Shown piece by piece: positions 1-8,582 of a stretch of 44,563 nt of DNA. How positions within the stretch are numbered: the first letter of the stretch is position 1; every line of letters starts with the position of its first letter. Source of the stretch: Amycolatopsis echigonensis (GTDB lineage Bacteria; Actinomycetota; Actinomycetes; Mycobacteriales; Pseudonocardiaceae); NCBI RefSeq assembly GCF_014174495.1, contig NZ_JACJHR010000075.1, forward strand, positions 1 through 44,563, written 5' to 3'. The translations under genes and the position numbers were made by a program. Below the pieces are notes generated by a model. The model had not been told where the DNA came from. It saw only the letters and a list, made by a program, of their open reading frames with translations, and did no database searches.

Positions 1-1
1 C

Positions 2-676
2 CGCGCGCCCGGCGACGGCTGGGCGGTCACCAGCCGCCGCATGCTCATGCTGCTGCTCGGAGCCGCCCTCACCGCGAGCGTCATCACCGGTTACCCCGCG
101 CTGGTCGGCCTGCTCGCCCCCGGCGGCGACCGGGACCGGCTCGGCGCGGTGTTCGCCGCGCTGGTCATCGCACGGCTGCCGCTGACGCTGGTCGCGCCGG
201 TGCAGTCGCTTGCCGTGCCCTTCGTGGTGCGGCTTTCCGCCACCGCGGACGGCAGGCTCCGGTTGCGCCGGGTGTTGCTGCTGGGCACCTTCGCCGCGCT
301 CGCCCTGGCCGCGCTCGGCGCGCTGGTCGGCATGCTGATCGGCCCGTGGGCGGTGCAGTTCGTCAACGGCCCCAAGTACCACGTGGACGGCTGGGCGGTC
401 GCCGGACTCGTGTGGTCCTCGGTGCTGCTGGTGCCGATGCAGTTGCTCACCGCCGTGCTGGTGGCGCGCGCCCAGGCCAACCGGGTGTTGATCACCTGGG
501 CGGTGGTCGCGGTCACCGCTTCGGCGCTGCTGCTCGCCGTTCCGGGCGACACCGTGGTGCGCGCCGTCGTTTCGCTCGCCGTCGCGCCGATGGCCGGGCT
601 CGCCGTCGTGCTGGGATTCGTACTCGCCAATTCTCCCGCGGAAGCAACCTCCGACACGGGTGAAGCGTGTTCTTAG
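2..676 (+). CDS. Flippase-like polysaccharide export membrane protein (5' end missing)
   Basis: The reading frame is open from the left edge of the window, so this is the C-terminal part of a longer gene; the first internal ATG is at 41. The visible roughly 225 residues are almost entirely hydrophobic, with about six membrane helices separated by short Arg-rich loops. A Wzx/MATE-like lipid-linked oligosaccharide flippase (MOP superfamily) would end like this, and the glycosyltransferase locus downstream fits. No diagnostic motif is visible, so the assignment rests on topology and neighbours. It ends 68-83 bases before the next gene on the same strand, with a small hairpin (702-716) between them. 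Confidence 0.6.
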   Translation, partial: RAPGDGWAVTSRRMLMLLLGAALTASVITGYPALVGLLAPGGDRDRLGAVFAALVIARLPLTLVAPVQSLAVPFVVRLSATADGRLRLRRVLLLGTFAALALAALGALVGMLIGPWAVQFVNGPKYHVDGWAVAGLVWSSVLLVPMQLLTAVLVARAQANRVLITWAVVAVTASALLLAVPGDTVVRAVVSLAVAPMAGLAVVLGFVLANSPAEATSDTGEACS

Positions 677-701
677 CGTCGCAGTAGTGTGAGTTCCGAG
701 C

Positions 702-716
702 CGCCGGTTCCCGGCG
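702..716. terminator. Short GC hairpin after flippase gene
   Basis: CGCCGG at 702-707 and CCGGCG at 711-716 form a perfect 6-bp stem with a 3-base loop. There is no T-run. It could be a weak terminator or just GC-rich sequence in front of the next gene. Confidence 0.3.
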
Positions 717-759
717 TGCGTCGGATGGCGAAAGCCAATCAGGGTTGGATTCGAATTCG

Positions 760-2706
760 ATGAACGTTCTTCTGGTGCTGCTCGCATTCTGGGTGCCTGG
801 GCTCGTCTTCGGAGCAGCTATCCGGTTGCGCGGGTGGACGCTCGCCGCGGCGGCGCCGTTGCTGACGTTCGGGGTCGTCGCGCTCGGCGTCCCGGTGCTG
901 GGCGGCCTCGGCATCCGCTGGTCGCTGCTCAACGTCGCGCTGTGGACGCTGGTGCTCGCCGTCGTCGGCTTCGGGCTGGCGTTCGCGGTGCTGCGGCTGC
1001 GTGCTCGCAGGCACCCGGACTGGGCGGGCGAGGACCTGGAGAAGCTGCCGCTGCGCGACCACCTCGTGATGGCGGCGGGTGTCGTCGCCGCAGTGGGCGT
1101 GGGCGCGGTCACTTTCCTGCGCGGCACCAACGGGATCAACACCGTGCACCAGGGCTGGGACGCGCCGTTCCACGGCAATCTGGTCCGCTGGATCGCCGAA
1201 CACGGCGACGCCCGGCCGTCCACTGTGGGCACCATCGCCAACCTGCCCAACCAGACGAACTATTTCTACCCGGACACGTATCACGCCCTGCTCGCGCTGG
1301 TTTTCGGCAAGGGCGGGCTGACCATGATGCCCACGCTGAACCTGGCCGCGCTGGCGGTGATTTTCACCGTGCCGTTCGGAATCGCCGCGCTGTGCCGGGT
1401 TTGGGGCATGCCCGCGCTCGGCACCGCCGCGGCGGCCGCGGTCAGCACGTGGTTCAGCGCCTTCCCGTACGACTCGTTGTGGCGCGGACCGTTGTGGCCC
1501 TACGTCGCCGGCGTCGCGTTGATTCCGGCGATGCTCGCGCTGAGCCGTTATTTGCTGAAGCCGAACGGCATTGCCGGCCCGGTCGCGATCGGCGTCGGCG
1601 TGGCCGGGTTGTGCGGTCTGCACACCAGCGTCGTGTTCGTGGTCGTTGTTTATTTCCTGCTCATTCTGGTCGCCGTTCTCTGCCGTTTCGAGAAGATCGA
1701 ATGGCGGCGCAGCCTGCCCTCGCTGATCGCGACCGGCGGACTGGCGATCGCGCTCGGCGTGCCGCTGGTGCTGCCCTCGCTGTACAACGCCGGCGGGGTG
1801 ACGAGCGCGTACTGGGCGCCGGAGACCACGCTCGCCGGCGGCTTCGGCCAGACGATCATGTTCTCTCCGATGTCGGACTTTCCGCAGTGGTGGATCGGCG
1901 TGCCCGCGTTCGCCGGGCTCGTCCTGCTGGTGCGGCACCGGCGGATGCTGTGGCTGGTCGCCGCGTATGTGCTGTTCGGCGGCCTCTTCATGCTGACGGT
2001 GTCCATCAACTCGCCGCTCATGCAGACCCTGACCAGCCTCTTCTACAACGACCACTGGCGGATCGCGGCGCTGGTGCCGCTGGCGGGCGCGGTCGCGTTC
2101 GGAGAGTTCGCGCATACCGCGGCCGCGTGGTTCGTGCGGAAGGCGCAGCCGAGGGTCAAGCTCAAGCCGGCCACGCTCGGCGTGGTCGCGGTCGTCCTGC
2201 TCGGGCTGGTGTGCGGTGGTCTGAGCAAGGGCGGCTACATCGGCCGCAACGCGACTCGGATGGCCGTCACCTACCGGGACGGGCCGACGGTGTCCACCGC
2301 CGAGGAAGCCGCCTTCGCCTGGCTCGGCCAGCACACCGCGCCCGGCGAGCGGGTGATGAACAACCGGGCCGACGGTTCGGCGTGGATGTACGCGCTGGCC
2401 GGGGTTCAGCCGGTCGAGTGGACTTTCTACGGCGCCGGGGCGAACACCAAGGCCGCCTACCTGAGCGCGTGGGTCGACGACATCGACAAGTACCAGCAGG
2501 TCCGGGCGGATCTCACCGACCTGCGGGTGCGCTATCTCATCCAGGGCAACGGAAAGGCCGCGGAGAACGCGGTCGAGTCCGCCGGCGTGGCGCGGGTCCG
2601 GCCCGGACCGGAGTTCCGCGTGGTGTTCCACAACGAGGGCGCGACGATCTACGAGATCGCCGGACAGTCCGGCGTGGCCAGCCCTACCACAGCGAACGGT
2701 CAGTGA
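760..2706 (+). CDS. Large polytopic membrane protein, DUF6541-like
   Basis: This 648-residue protein has a long N-terminal membrane domain of roughly 12-14 helices up to about residue 490. A soluble C-terminal domain of about 150 residues follows, starting around YRDGPTVSTAEEAAF. This is the layout of the DUF6541 family, which occurs in actinobacterial surface-glycan loci and resembles GT-C glycosyltransferases in topology. Its substrate is unknown. I chose ATG 760 because an AGGG lies 15 bases upstream; a TTG at 745 in the same frame sits directly on that AGGG and is less likely. The next gene begins 9-18 bases downstream, so the two are probably co-transcribed. Confidence 0.75.
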   Translation: MNVLLVLLAFWVPGLVFGAAIRLRGWTLAAAAPLLTFGVVALGVPVLGGLGIRWSLLNVALWTLVLAVVGFGLAFAVLRLRARRHPDWAGEDLEKLPLRDHLVMAAGVVAAVGVGAVTFLRGTNGINTVHQGWDAPFHGNLVRWIAEHGDARPSTVGTIANLPNQTNYFYPDTYHALLALVFGKGGLTMMPTLNLAALAVIFTVPFGIAALCRVWGMPALGTAAAAAVSTWFSAFPYDSLWRGPLWPYVAGVALIPAMLALSRYLLKPNGIAGPVAIGVGVAGLCGLHTSVVFVVVVYFLLILVAVLCRFEKIEWRRSLPSLIATGGLAIALGVPLVLPSLYNAGGVTSAYWAPETTLAGGFGQTIMFSPMSDFPQWWIGVPAFAGLVLLVRHRRMLWLVAAYVLFGGLFMLTVSINSPLMQTLTSLFYNDHWRIAALVPLAGAVAFGEFAHTAAAWFVRKAQPRVKLKPATLGVVAVVLLGLVCGGLSKGGYIGRNATRMAVTYRDGPTVSTAEEAAFAWLGQHTAPGERVMNNRADGSAWMYALAGVQPVEWTFYGAGANTKAAYLSAWVDDIDKYQQVRADLTDLRVRYLIQGNGKAAENAVESAGVARVRPGPEFRVVFHNEGATIYEIAGQSGVASPTTANGQ

Positions 2707-2724
2707 GCGGTTAAGGTGACTGCC

Positions 2725-3471
2725 GTGTCCAGCACATCCGTGAGCACTCGCCAAGTGCTCATCGTGATGCCCGCGCTCAATGAGCAAGACAGCATTTCCG
2801 CGGTGCTCGCCCAGGTCAAGCAGTCGCTGCCGAGCGCGGACGTGCTGGTGGTCGACGACGGTTCGACCGACCGCACCGCCGAACTCGCCCGCGCCGCCGG
2901 CGTCCGGGTGGCCCGGCTGTCGGTGAACCTGGGCGTGGGCGGCGCGATGCGCACCGGTTTCCGGTACGCCGCCGCGCGCGGCTACGACGCCGTCGTCCAG
3001 GTCGACGCCGACGGCCAGCACGACCCGGACGAGGTCGGCGCCCTGTTGCAGCTGCTCGACGAAGGCGCCGACATCGCGATCGGCTCCCGGTTCGCCGGCA
3101 AGGGCGCCTACCGCGCGGTCGGGCCGCGCAAGTACGCGATGGTCGTGCTGGCACTGGTGTTCAGCCGGCTGTCCGGCAGCAAGCTCACCGACGTCACCTC
3201 CGGGTTCAAGGCGATGGGCCCGCGTGCGATCCGCCTGTTCGCCGGCTACTACCCGGCCGAGTACCTCGGCGACACGATCGAGGCGCTGGTGATGGCGATC
3301 CGGGCGAATCTGTCCATTCGGGAGACCCCCGTGGTCATGCGCGAACGGGCGGGCGGCACGCCGAGCCATTCTCCGGTGAAGTCCGCGGTGTACCTGGGCC
3401 GGGCGGGGCTCGCGCTGCTGCTCGCGCTCGTGCGCCGCCGTCCGTCCGTTGACTCGTCCGACGCGGCGTAG
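2725..3471 (+). CDS. Family 2 glycosyltransferase (polyprenol-phosphate sugar transferase type)
   Basis: This GT-A fold glycosyltransferase of about 248 residues likely moves a sugar from a nucleotide sugar to a polyprenyl phosphate or growing glycan at the inner membrane face. The N-terminus has the GT2 signature: VIVMPALNEQD near residue 12, VVDDGSTDRT near 42-51 and the metal-binding DADGQHDPDE near 94. The rest (GSRF, TSGFKAM) resembles the DPM1/GtrB group. I prefer GTG 2725, which has AAGG 8 bases upstream, over GTG 2716, which abuts it. The following DUF2304 gene is the usual partner of such enzymes in actinobacteria. Confidence 0.9.
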   Translation: MSSTSVSTRQVLIVMPALNEQDSISAVLAQVKQSLPSADVLVVDDGSTDRTAELARAAGVRVARLSVNLGVGGAMRTGFRYAAARGYDAVVQVDADGQHDPDEVGALLQLLDEGADIAIGSRFAGKGAYRAVGPRKYAMVVLALVFSRLSGSKLTDVTSGFKAMGPRAIRLFAGYYPAEYLGDTIEALVMAIRANLSIRETPVVMRERAGGTPSHSPVKSAVYLGRAGLALLLALVRRRPSVDSSDAA

Positions 3472-3480
3472 GGAGGCTCC

Positions 3481-3918
3481 ATGGCAGGCTGGCAGGTACT
3501 GAGCATCGTCATCGCGGCGCTGGTGCTGCTCGTCGTCGTCGAGATGATGCGGCGGCGCAAGCTGCGCGAGAAGTACGCCGGCATCTGGCTCCTGGTGGCC
3601 ATCGGCGTGGTGGTGCTCGCGGTGGTCCCGCCGGTCGCGGAGTTCCTGGCGCATCTCACCGGGGTCGCGACCCCGTCGAACTTCGTCTTCTTCCTGTCCG
3701 GAGTGGTCCTCGCGCTGGTCGCGCTGCAGCTCTCGACCGAGGTCGGGCACCTCGAGGAAGAGGTGCGGACCTCGGTCGAGGAGACCGCGTTGCTGCGCTG
3801 CGAACTGGAAGACACCCAGCGCGCCCTCGAAGCGCGCATCGCCGAACTGGAGAAGCGCACGTCCCCACCGGACAATGTGGACGGCCTGCCCGAAGCGAGC
3901 CCGGCACGCGTTCCCTGA
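3481..3918 (+). CDS. DUF2304 domain small membrane protein
   Basis: This 145-residue protein has a very good ribosome binding site (GGGAGG at 3471-3476) before ATG 3481. It has three hydrophobic helices (about 5-20, 35-58, 65-82) followed by an acidic, coiled-coil-like C-terminus rich in Glu and Arg. The RRRKLREKYAGIWL segment after helix 1 is typical of DUF2304 proteins. These are regularly found next to GT2 genes; a role as membrane partner of the glycosyltransferase is inference. Its TGA stop overlaps a CTG codon (CTGA at 3915-3918) that opens the next reading frame. Confidence 0.85.
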   Translation: MAGWQVLSIVIAALVLLVVVEMMRRRKLREKYAGIWLLVAIGVVVLAVVPPVAEFLAHLTGVATPSNFVFFLSGVVLALVALQLSTEVGHLEEEVRTSVEETALLRCELEDTQRALEARIAELEKRTSPPDNVDGLPEASPARVP

Positions 3919-4439
3919 TCTCCGCACTGCTCGCCGCTCCGCCCCGGCTCGGCGGCGTCCGCGTGCTCGCCGTCGACGGTCCGTCCGGGGCCGGGAAATC
4001 CACCCTCGCCGCCGAGACGGTCGAAGCTCTCGGCTCGCGCGCCGCGTTGGTCAGCACAGACGCCTTCGCCACCTGGGACGATCCCGTCGCGTGGTGGCCG
4101 CGGCTGGAGGAGGGCGTGCTGAAGCCGCTGGCCCAGGGCCGGCCCGGCGAGTATCGCCGGATGGACTGGACCTCCGGGACACCGCGTCCCGGAGAACTGG
4201 TGCGCGTCGAGGTTCCCGAGGTTCTGGTGCTGGAAGGCGTGTCGAGCGGACGCCGGGCGCTGCGGCCCCGGCTGTCGCTGCTGTGCTGGATCGAGGGCGG
4301 CACCGAAGCCGAACGGTTGTCCAGGGCGGTCGCCCGGGACGGCGAGGCGGCGCGCGGCGAACTGCGCCGCTGGCAGTTGTTCGAGCGCGGCTGGTTCGCG
4401 GTCGACGGCACGCGCGAAGCCGCCGACCAGCTGGTCTGA
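3915..4439 (+). CDS. Uridine kinase-like P-loop NTP kinase
   Basis: A Walker A motif (GPSGAGKST) lies 21-29 residues into the frame, preceded by the hydrophobic strand VRVLAVD. The protein is about 174 residues from 3915, or 158 from the first conventional start, GTG 3963. The residues before GTG 3963 (LISALLAAPPRLGGV) look like the normal N-terminus of actinobacterial uridine-kinase-like proteins. Translation may therefore begin at the CTG in the CTGA overlap with the upstream stop. The substrate is uncertain: this family is often named uridine kinase but is little tested. It closes the glycan locus and may not share its function. Confidence 0.8.
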   Translation: MISALLAAPPRLGGVRVLAVDGPSGAGKSTLAAETVEALGSRAALVSTDAFATWDDPVAWWPRLEEGVLKPLAQGRPGEYRRMDWTSGTPRPGELVRVEVPEVLVLEGVSSGRRALRPRLSLLCWIEGGTEAERLSRAVARDGEAARGELRRWQLFERGWFAVDGTREAADQLV

Positions 4440-4865
4440 ACAACCGGAATCCTGGCTCGACCTCGGTTTGCGGCGGGCGAAAGCGGCTATTGCACGGAAT
4501 GCGCGAGCGCTGGAAACTCGAGTGCATTCGGGCCGTTTAGGCAGTCTTCGCGGGCAACTCCGGCGGCCCCGCGGCGGGATTCCGGAACATCCACGGCACC
4601 CGGAACGGCCAACCGGCCGGTTAGGCCAACCGGGTGAGCAAACCACCACTCTTCGTACCAAACCGGCAGATTTCGCTACGCAGAGCGCACAATTGCCGAC
4701 ACGTTGCGGTCAATTTGGGGCTTACGTAGCGCGATCGTAACCTCACGTGCTTAAGCGGAGGCCGAGTTCCCGCTAGTGTCACCGAACACACCGATCGCAC
4801 TGGTCTTCCCGAACTGACCGCCGACGGTGAATTTCGATACACCGAACATTCCCAAGGGGTGCCAG
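4440..4865. other. Gene-free promoter region upstream of the peptide ABC operon
   Basis: No convincing gene lies in these 426 bases; the small open frames here have poor codon use and no ribosome binding site. The region holds an iterated motif (4607-4633, listed separately). It also has TTACG (4722-4726) and CGTAA (4736-4740) as 5-base arms 9 bases apart, with GCGC in the centre. The ribosome binding site of the next gene, AAGGGG, is at 4854-4859. The region is less GC-rich than its flanks in places (for example around 4660-4745), as expected for promoter DNA. Confidence 0.6.
4607..4633. repeat. GGCCAACCGG direct repeat with inverted half-site
   Basis: GGCCAACCGG occurs at 4607-4616 and again at 4624-4633, 17 bases apart. 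The stretch between them (CCGGTTAGGCC) is nearly the inverted copy, so 4607-4627 reads as an imperfect palindrome. Three half-sites in 27 bases, about 230 bases upstream of the ABC operon, suggest an operator, but the protein is unknown. Confidence 0.5.
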
Positions 4866-6557
4866 ATGCAGCAATTGCGGCTGACCCGAACACGCCGGGC
4901 AGCTCTGATCGGGCTCGCGGGCGCGCTCGCGGTCTCGCTGTCCGCGTGTGCGGAATCGAAGCGCGACGAGGCCGGAGGAGGTGGATCCGGAGGCACCATG
5001 GTCTTCGGCAACACCGGCAACCCGAAGATGTTCGACCCGATCTTCAACGACGAGGGCGAAACGTTCCGGATCACCCGGCAGATGCTGGACACGCTGATCC
5101 AGAACAAGCCGGGCACCGCCGAGCTGGCCCCGTCGCTCGCCACGAAGTGGACGCCGAGCAACGACGGCAAGACCTGGACCTTCGACCTCAAGCAGGGCGT
5201 GAAGTTCAGCGACGGCACCGCGTTCGACGCGAAGGCCGTCTGTTTCAACTTCGATCGCTGGTACAACATGAAGGGCGCCACCGCCCAGAGCCAGATGATC
5301 TACTACGGCGACGTCTTCGAGGGCTTCGCGCACAACGAGGGCACCACCAAGGGCGAGCCGGTCTACAAGAGCTGCGAGGCGAAGGACGACCACACCGCCG
5401 TCTTGAACCTGAACCGCGCGAAGGGCGCCTTCCCGGCCGCGTTCACGCTGCCGTCGTTCGCCATTCAGAGCCCGACCGCGCTGCAGAAGTACAACGCGGA
5501 CAAGGTCACCGGCTCCGGCACGTCGATCACGTATCCGGAGTACGGCTACAAGCACCCGACCGGAACCGGCCCGTTCAAGTTCGAGAGCTGGGACCAGGGC
5601 AACGGCCAGATCACCTTGGTGCGCAACGACACCAGCACGATGCCGCAGCCGGCGAAGCTGGACAAGCTCGTGTTCAAGGTGATCCCGGACGAGAACGCCC
5701 GCAAGCAGGCGCTCAAGGCCGGTGACATCAACGGATACGACTTCCCGGCCCCCTCGGACTACGGGCTGCTGCGCAACGACGGCGAGCAGGTCCTGATCCG
5801 CCCGTCGTTCAACGTGCTCTACCTGGGCATCAACCAGGCCGGCCCCAACGGCGCGAAGCTGCAGGACCCCAGGGTCCGCCAGGCGCTGGCGTACGGCATC
5901 AACCGCGAGCAGTTCGTGCGCTCGAAGCTGGCCGAGGGTTCCGAGGTCGCGACCGAGTTCGTGCCGAAGGCGATCTCCGGCTACACCGACGACGTCACCA
6001 AGTACCCGTACGACCCGACCAAGGCCAAGCAGTTGCTGAAGGACGCCGGCGCCGAGGGCATGACGCTGAAGTTCTACTACCCGACCGAGGTCACCCGGCC
6101 CTACATGCCGAACCCGGCCGACACCTACACCGCGATCTCCGAGGACCTGAAGGCCATCGGCATCAACGTGCAGCCGGTCGCCGAGTCGTGGAACGGCGGG
6201 TACAAGGACGACGTGCAGCAGAACGGCAAGCAGGACATCCACCTGCTCGGCTGGACCGGTGACTACAACGACGCGGGCAACTTCGTCGGCACCTTCTTCG
6301 GCCGCCCGAAGCCGGAGTTCGGCCTCACCGACCAGAACAACCAGGGCATCTTCAAGGCGCTCGCCGACGCGGACGCCGCGCCGGCCGGCGACGCCCACAC
6401 CAAGGCGTACCAGGAAGCCAACAAGAAGATCATGGACTACCTGCCCGCCATCCCGATCGCCTACCCGACGCCGGCGATCGTGGTCGGCCCGAAGATCAAG
6501 GGCGTGGTGGCCAGCCCGCTCACCGACGAACGCTTCGACAACGTCACGATCGGCTGA
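4866..6557 (+). CDS. Peptide/nickel-type ABC transporter substrate-binding lipoprotein
   Basis: This is a family 5 extracellular solute-binding protein of 563 residues. The start is ATG 4866 with AAGGGG six bases before it. Residues 1-28 are a lipoprotein signal (basic RTRR, hydrophobic core, lipobox LSAC with Cys28), followed by a Gly/Ser linker. The mature protein has the SBP_bac_5 layout: ITRQMLDTLI, the ATKWTPSNDGKTWTFDLKQG region, PRVRQALAYGINR in lobe II, and a C-terminal region ending near residue 563. It would bind an oligopeptide or similar ligand outside the membrane and deliver it to the two permeases that follow. A 14-bp hairpin follows the stop. Confidence 0.93.
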   Translation: MQQLRLTRTRRAALIGLAGALAVSLSACAESKRDEAGGGGSGGTMVFGNTGNPKMFDPIFNDEGETFRITRQMLDTLIQNKPGTAELAPSLATKWTPSNDGKTWTFDLKQGVKFSDGTAFDAKAVCFNFDRWYNMKGATAQSQMIYYGDVFEGFAHNEGTTKGEPVYKSCEAKDDHTAVLNLNRAKGAFPAAFTLPSFAIQSPTALQKYNADKVTGSGTSITYPEYGYKHPTGTGPFKFESWDQGNGQITLVRNDTSTMPQPAKLDKLVFKVIPDENARKQALKAGDINGYDFPAPSDYGLLRNDGEQVLIRPSFNVLYLGINQAGPNGAKLQDPRVRQALAYGINREQFVRSKLAEGSEVATEFVPKAISGYTDDVTKYPYDPTKAKQLLKDAGAEGMTLKFYYPTEVTRPYMPNPADTYTAISEDLKAIGINVQPVAESWNGGYKDDVQQNGKQDIHLLGWTGDYNDAGNFVGTFFGRPKPEFGLTDQNNQGIFKALADADAAPAGDAHTKAYQEANKKIMDYLPAIPIAYPTPAIVVGPKIKGVVASPLTDERFDNVTIG

Positions 6558-6576
6558 CGTGCTCCACTGAGCAGCC

Positions 6577-6614
6577 AGGCCAAGGGCAGGTGCTACCGCG
6601 CCTGCCCTTGGCCT
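6577..6614 (+). terminator. 14-bp hairpin between binding protein and permease genes
   Basis: AGGCCAAGGGCAGG (6577-6590) pairs perfectly with 6601-6614 across a 10-base loop. No T-run follows. In binding-protein operons such a structure usually lets part of the transcripts stop, or protects the upstream mRNA, so the binding protein is made in excess over the membrane subunits. That role is inferred. Confidence 0.7.
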
Positions 6615-6644
6615 CGTTCCCGGGCTGTACACAAAGGACTACTC

Positions 6645-7646
6645 GTGCTCCGTTTTCTCGTGCGTCGGCTGCTACAAGCGATCCCGACGCTGCTCATCCT
6701 GTCCATCCTGGTGTTCGCCTGGTTGCGTTCCCTCCCCGGCGGGCCCGCGTCCGCTCTGCTCGGGGACAAGGCGACCCCGGAAAAACTGGCGAACCTGAAC
6801 CACGTGCTGGGTCTCGACCAGCCGATTTTCGTGCAGTACTTCAAATTCCTCGGCCGCGCGGTCACCGGTGACTTCGGTACTTCGCTCGTCTCGTCCCGTC
6901 CGGTGATGTCGGAGATCAGCACGTTCCTTCCGGCCACGATCGAACTGGGCGTCTCGGCGATGATCGTCGCCGTGGTGTTCGGGATTTCGTTCGGCTACCT
7001 CGCCGCCCGGTTCCGCGGCCAGATCGTCGACAACGTCATCATCGTGCTGACCCTGGTCGGCGTCGCGGTGCCGATCTTCTTCCTCGGCTACATGATGCAG
7101 GACCTGCTGTCCACGCCGCTGGGGTTGCCGTCGCAAGGCAGGCAGGCCCCCGGCATCGACGCCACGGTCGTCACGCATTTCGCCGTTCTCGACGGAATGA
7201 TGACCGGGGAATGGGACGCGGTCTGGGACGCGATCAAGCACCTCATTCTTCCCGCGCTCGCGCTCGCCACCATTCCGCTCGCGGTGATCACCCGGATCAC
7301 CCGCGCGTCGGTGCTCGACGTGTTCAACGAGGACTTCATCCGCACCGCGAACTCGAAGGGCCTCACCCAGCCCGTGGTCCGCCAGCGGCACGTGCTGCGC
7401 AACGCGCTGCTGCCGGTGATCACCACGATCGGCCTGCAGACCGGCGCGCTGCTCGGCGGCGCCGTGCTGACCGAGCGAGTGTTCAACTTCCGCGGCCTTG
7501 GATTCCTTCTCGCCGAAGGGATCGACAAGCGGGACTACCCGCGGCTGCAGGCGCTGCTGCTTCTCGGGGCACTGGTCTACGTGCTCGTGAACATGCTCGT
7601 GGATATTTCCTACGGGCTCATCGACCCGAGGGTGCGTGTGCGGTGA
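6645..7646 (+). CDS. ABC transporter permease (DppB/OppB type)
   Basis: This 333-residue inner-membrane permease has six predicted helices. Its start, LRFLVRRLLQAIPTLLILS, is typical of the DppB/OppB branch. The cytoplasmic EAA-like loop that docks on the ATPases is visible as FIRTANSKGLTQPVVRQRHVLRNALLPV-type sequence near residues 228-255. GTG 6645 has AAAGGA six to seven bases upstream. The stop overlaps the next start by four bases (GTGA at 7643-7646), so translation of the two permeases is coupled. It should form a heterodimer with the next gene product. Confidence 0.93.
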   Translation: MLRFLVRRLLQAIPTLLILSILVFAWLRSLPGGPASALLGDKATPEKLANLNHVLGLDQPIFVQYFKFLGRAVTGDFGTSLVSSRPVMSEISTFLPATIELGVSAMIVAVVFGISFGYLAARFRGQIVDNVIIVLTLVGVAVPIFFLGYMMQDLLSTPLGLPSQGRQAPGIDATVVTHFAVLDGMMTGEWDAVWDAIKHLILPALALATIPLAVITRITRASVLDVFNEDFIRTANSKGLTQPVVRQRHVLRNALLPVITTIGLQTGALLGGAVLTERVFNFRGLGFLLAEGIDKRDYPRLQALLLLGALVYVLVNMLVDISYGLIDPRVRVR

Positions 7647-8578
7647 ACACTCTGCTGAACAAGAAGAAAGAGCCGATCGACAAGCTCGCCGCGGCGTCGG
7701 CGGGCGGGCGGAGCCTCGGCGCCGAGGCGCTGCGCCGGATGGTGCGCAGCCCGGTGGCGATCGTCGGCGGCGTGATCACCCTGCTGTTCCTGCTGCTGGC
7801 GATTTTCGCGCCGTTCCTCGCGCCGAAGGACCCCCAGGTCCGGTATCTGCAGGACAAGGTCATCCTCGGCCGCGGCATCATCCCGGGCGCCCAGCCCGGT
7901 TTCCCGCTCGGCGTCGACGATTTCGGCCGCGACTTCCTGTCCCGGCTGCTCATCGGCGCACAGCAGACCCTGTTGGTCGGCGTGCTCGCCACGGTGATCG
8001 GCGTGCTGCTCGGCGCGCTCATCGGCGGGCTCGCGGGTGCCTTCGGCGGCTGGGTCGACACCGTCCTCATGCGACTGGTCGACGTGCTGCTGGCGTTTCC
8101 CTCGCTGCTGCTGGCGATTTCGATCGCGGCGCTGTTCGCGAAGCCGAGCCAGTGGACGGTGATCATCGCGGTGTCGATCATCGGCGTGCCGATTTTCGCC
8201 CGGCTGCTGCGCGGTTCGATGCTCGCCCAGCGCGAGGCGGACCACGTGCTGGCGGCGACGTCGCTCGGCGTGAAGCGGACGACGATCGTGTTCCGGCACA
8301 TGCTGCCGAACTCGCTCGGCCCGGTGATCGTGCAGGCGACGCTGACCCTCGCGACCGCGATCCTGGAGGCCGCGGCGCTGTCGTTCCTCGGCCTCGGCGA
8401 CCCGGACCCGACCCGTGCGGAGTGGGGACTGATGCTGGGCAACGCTTCCCAGCACTTCCTCGACATCCGGCCCGAGCTGGCGTACTACCCGGCGATCGCG
8501 ATCATCATCGTGGCGCTCGGGTTCACGCTGCTCGGCGAGTCCCTCCGCGAAGCCCTCGACCCGAAGAACCGGCGGTGA
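7643..8578 (+). CDS. ABC transporter permease (DppC/OppC type)
   Basis: This is the second permease, 311 residues from GTG 7643, which overlaps the previous stop. The frame is open further upstream, but only this start fits the coupled operon. After a cytoplasmic N-terminus (NKKKEPIDKLA) comes the first helix, then the conserved LGVDDFGRDFLSRLLIG segment of DppC proteins. The EAA loop ATSLGVKRTTIVFRHMLPNS lies near residues 205-230. Five to six helices are expected. The first ATPase gene starts five bases after its stop. Confidence 0.93.
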   Translation: MNTLLNKKKEPIDKLAAASAGGRSLGAEALRRMVRSPVAIVGGVITLLFLLLAIFAPFLAPKDPQVRYLQDKVILGRGIIPGAQPGFPLGVDDFGRDFLSRLLIGAQQTLLVGVLATVIGVLLGALIGGLAGAFGGWVDTVLMRLVDVLLAFPSLLLAISIAALFAKPSQWTVIIAVSIIGVPIFARLLRGSMLAQREADHVLAATSLGVKRTTIVFRHMLPNSLGPVIVQATLTLATAILEAAALSFLGLGDPDPTRAEWGLMLGNASQHFLDIRPELAYYPAIAIIIVALGFTLLGESLREALDPKNRR

Positions 8579-8582
8579 CCCC

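Noticed and set aside
739..3927. A 1062-codon open frame on the minus strand
   Set aside because: It is the antisense shadow of three well-supported plus-strand genes, rich in Arg, His and Gln with no domain. Long antisense frames are expected at this GC content.
4468..4740. 90-codon plus-strand frame upstream of the ABC operon
   Set aside because: Poor codon pattern, Arg/Gln-rich low-quality protein, no ribosome binding site; it lies over the repeat and promoter region.
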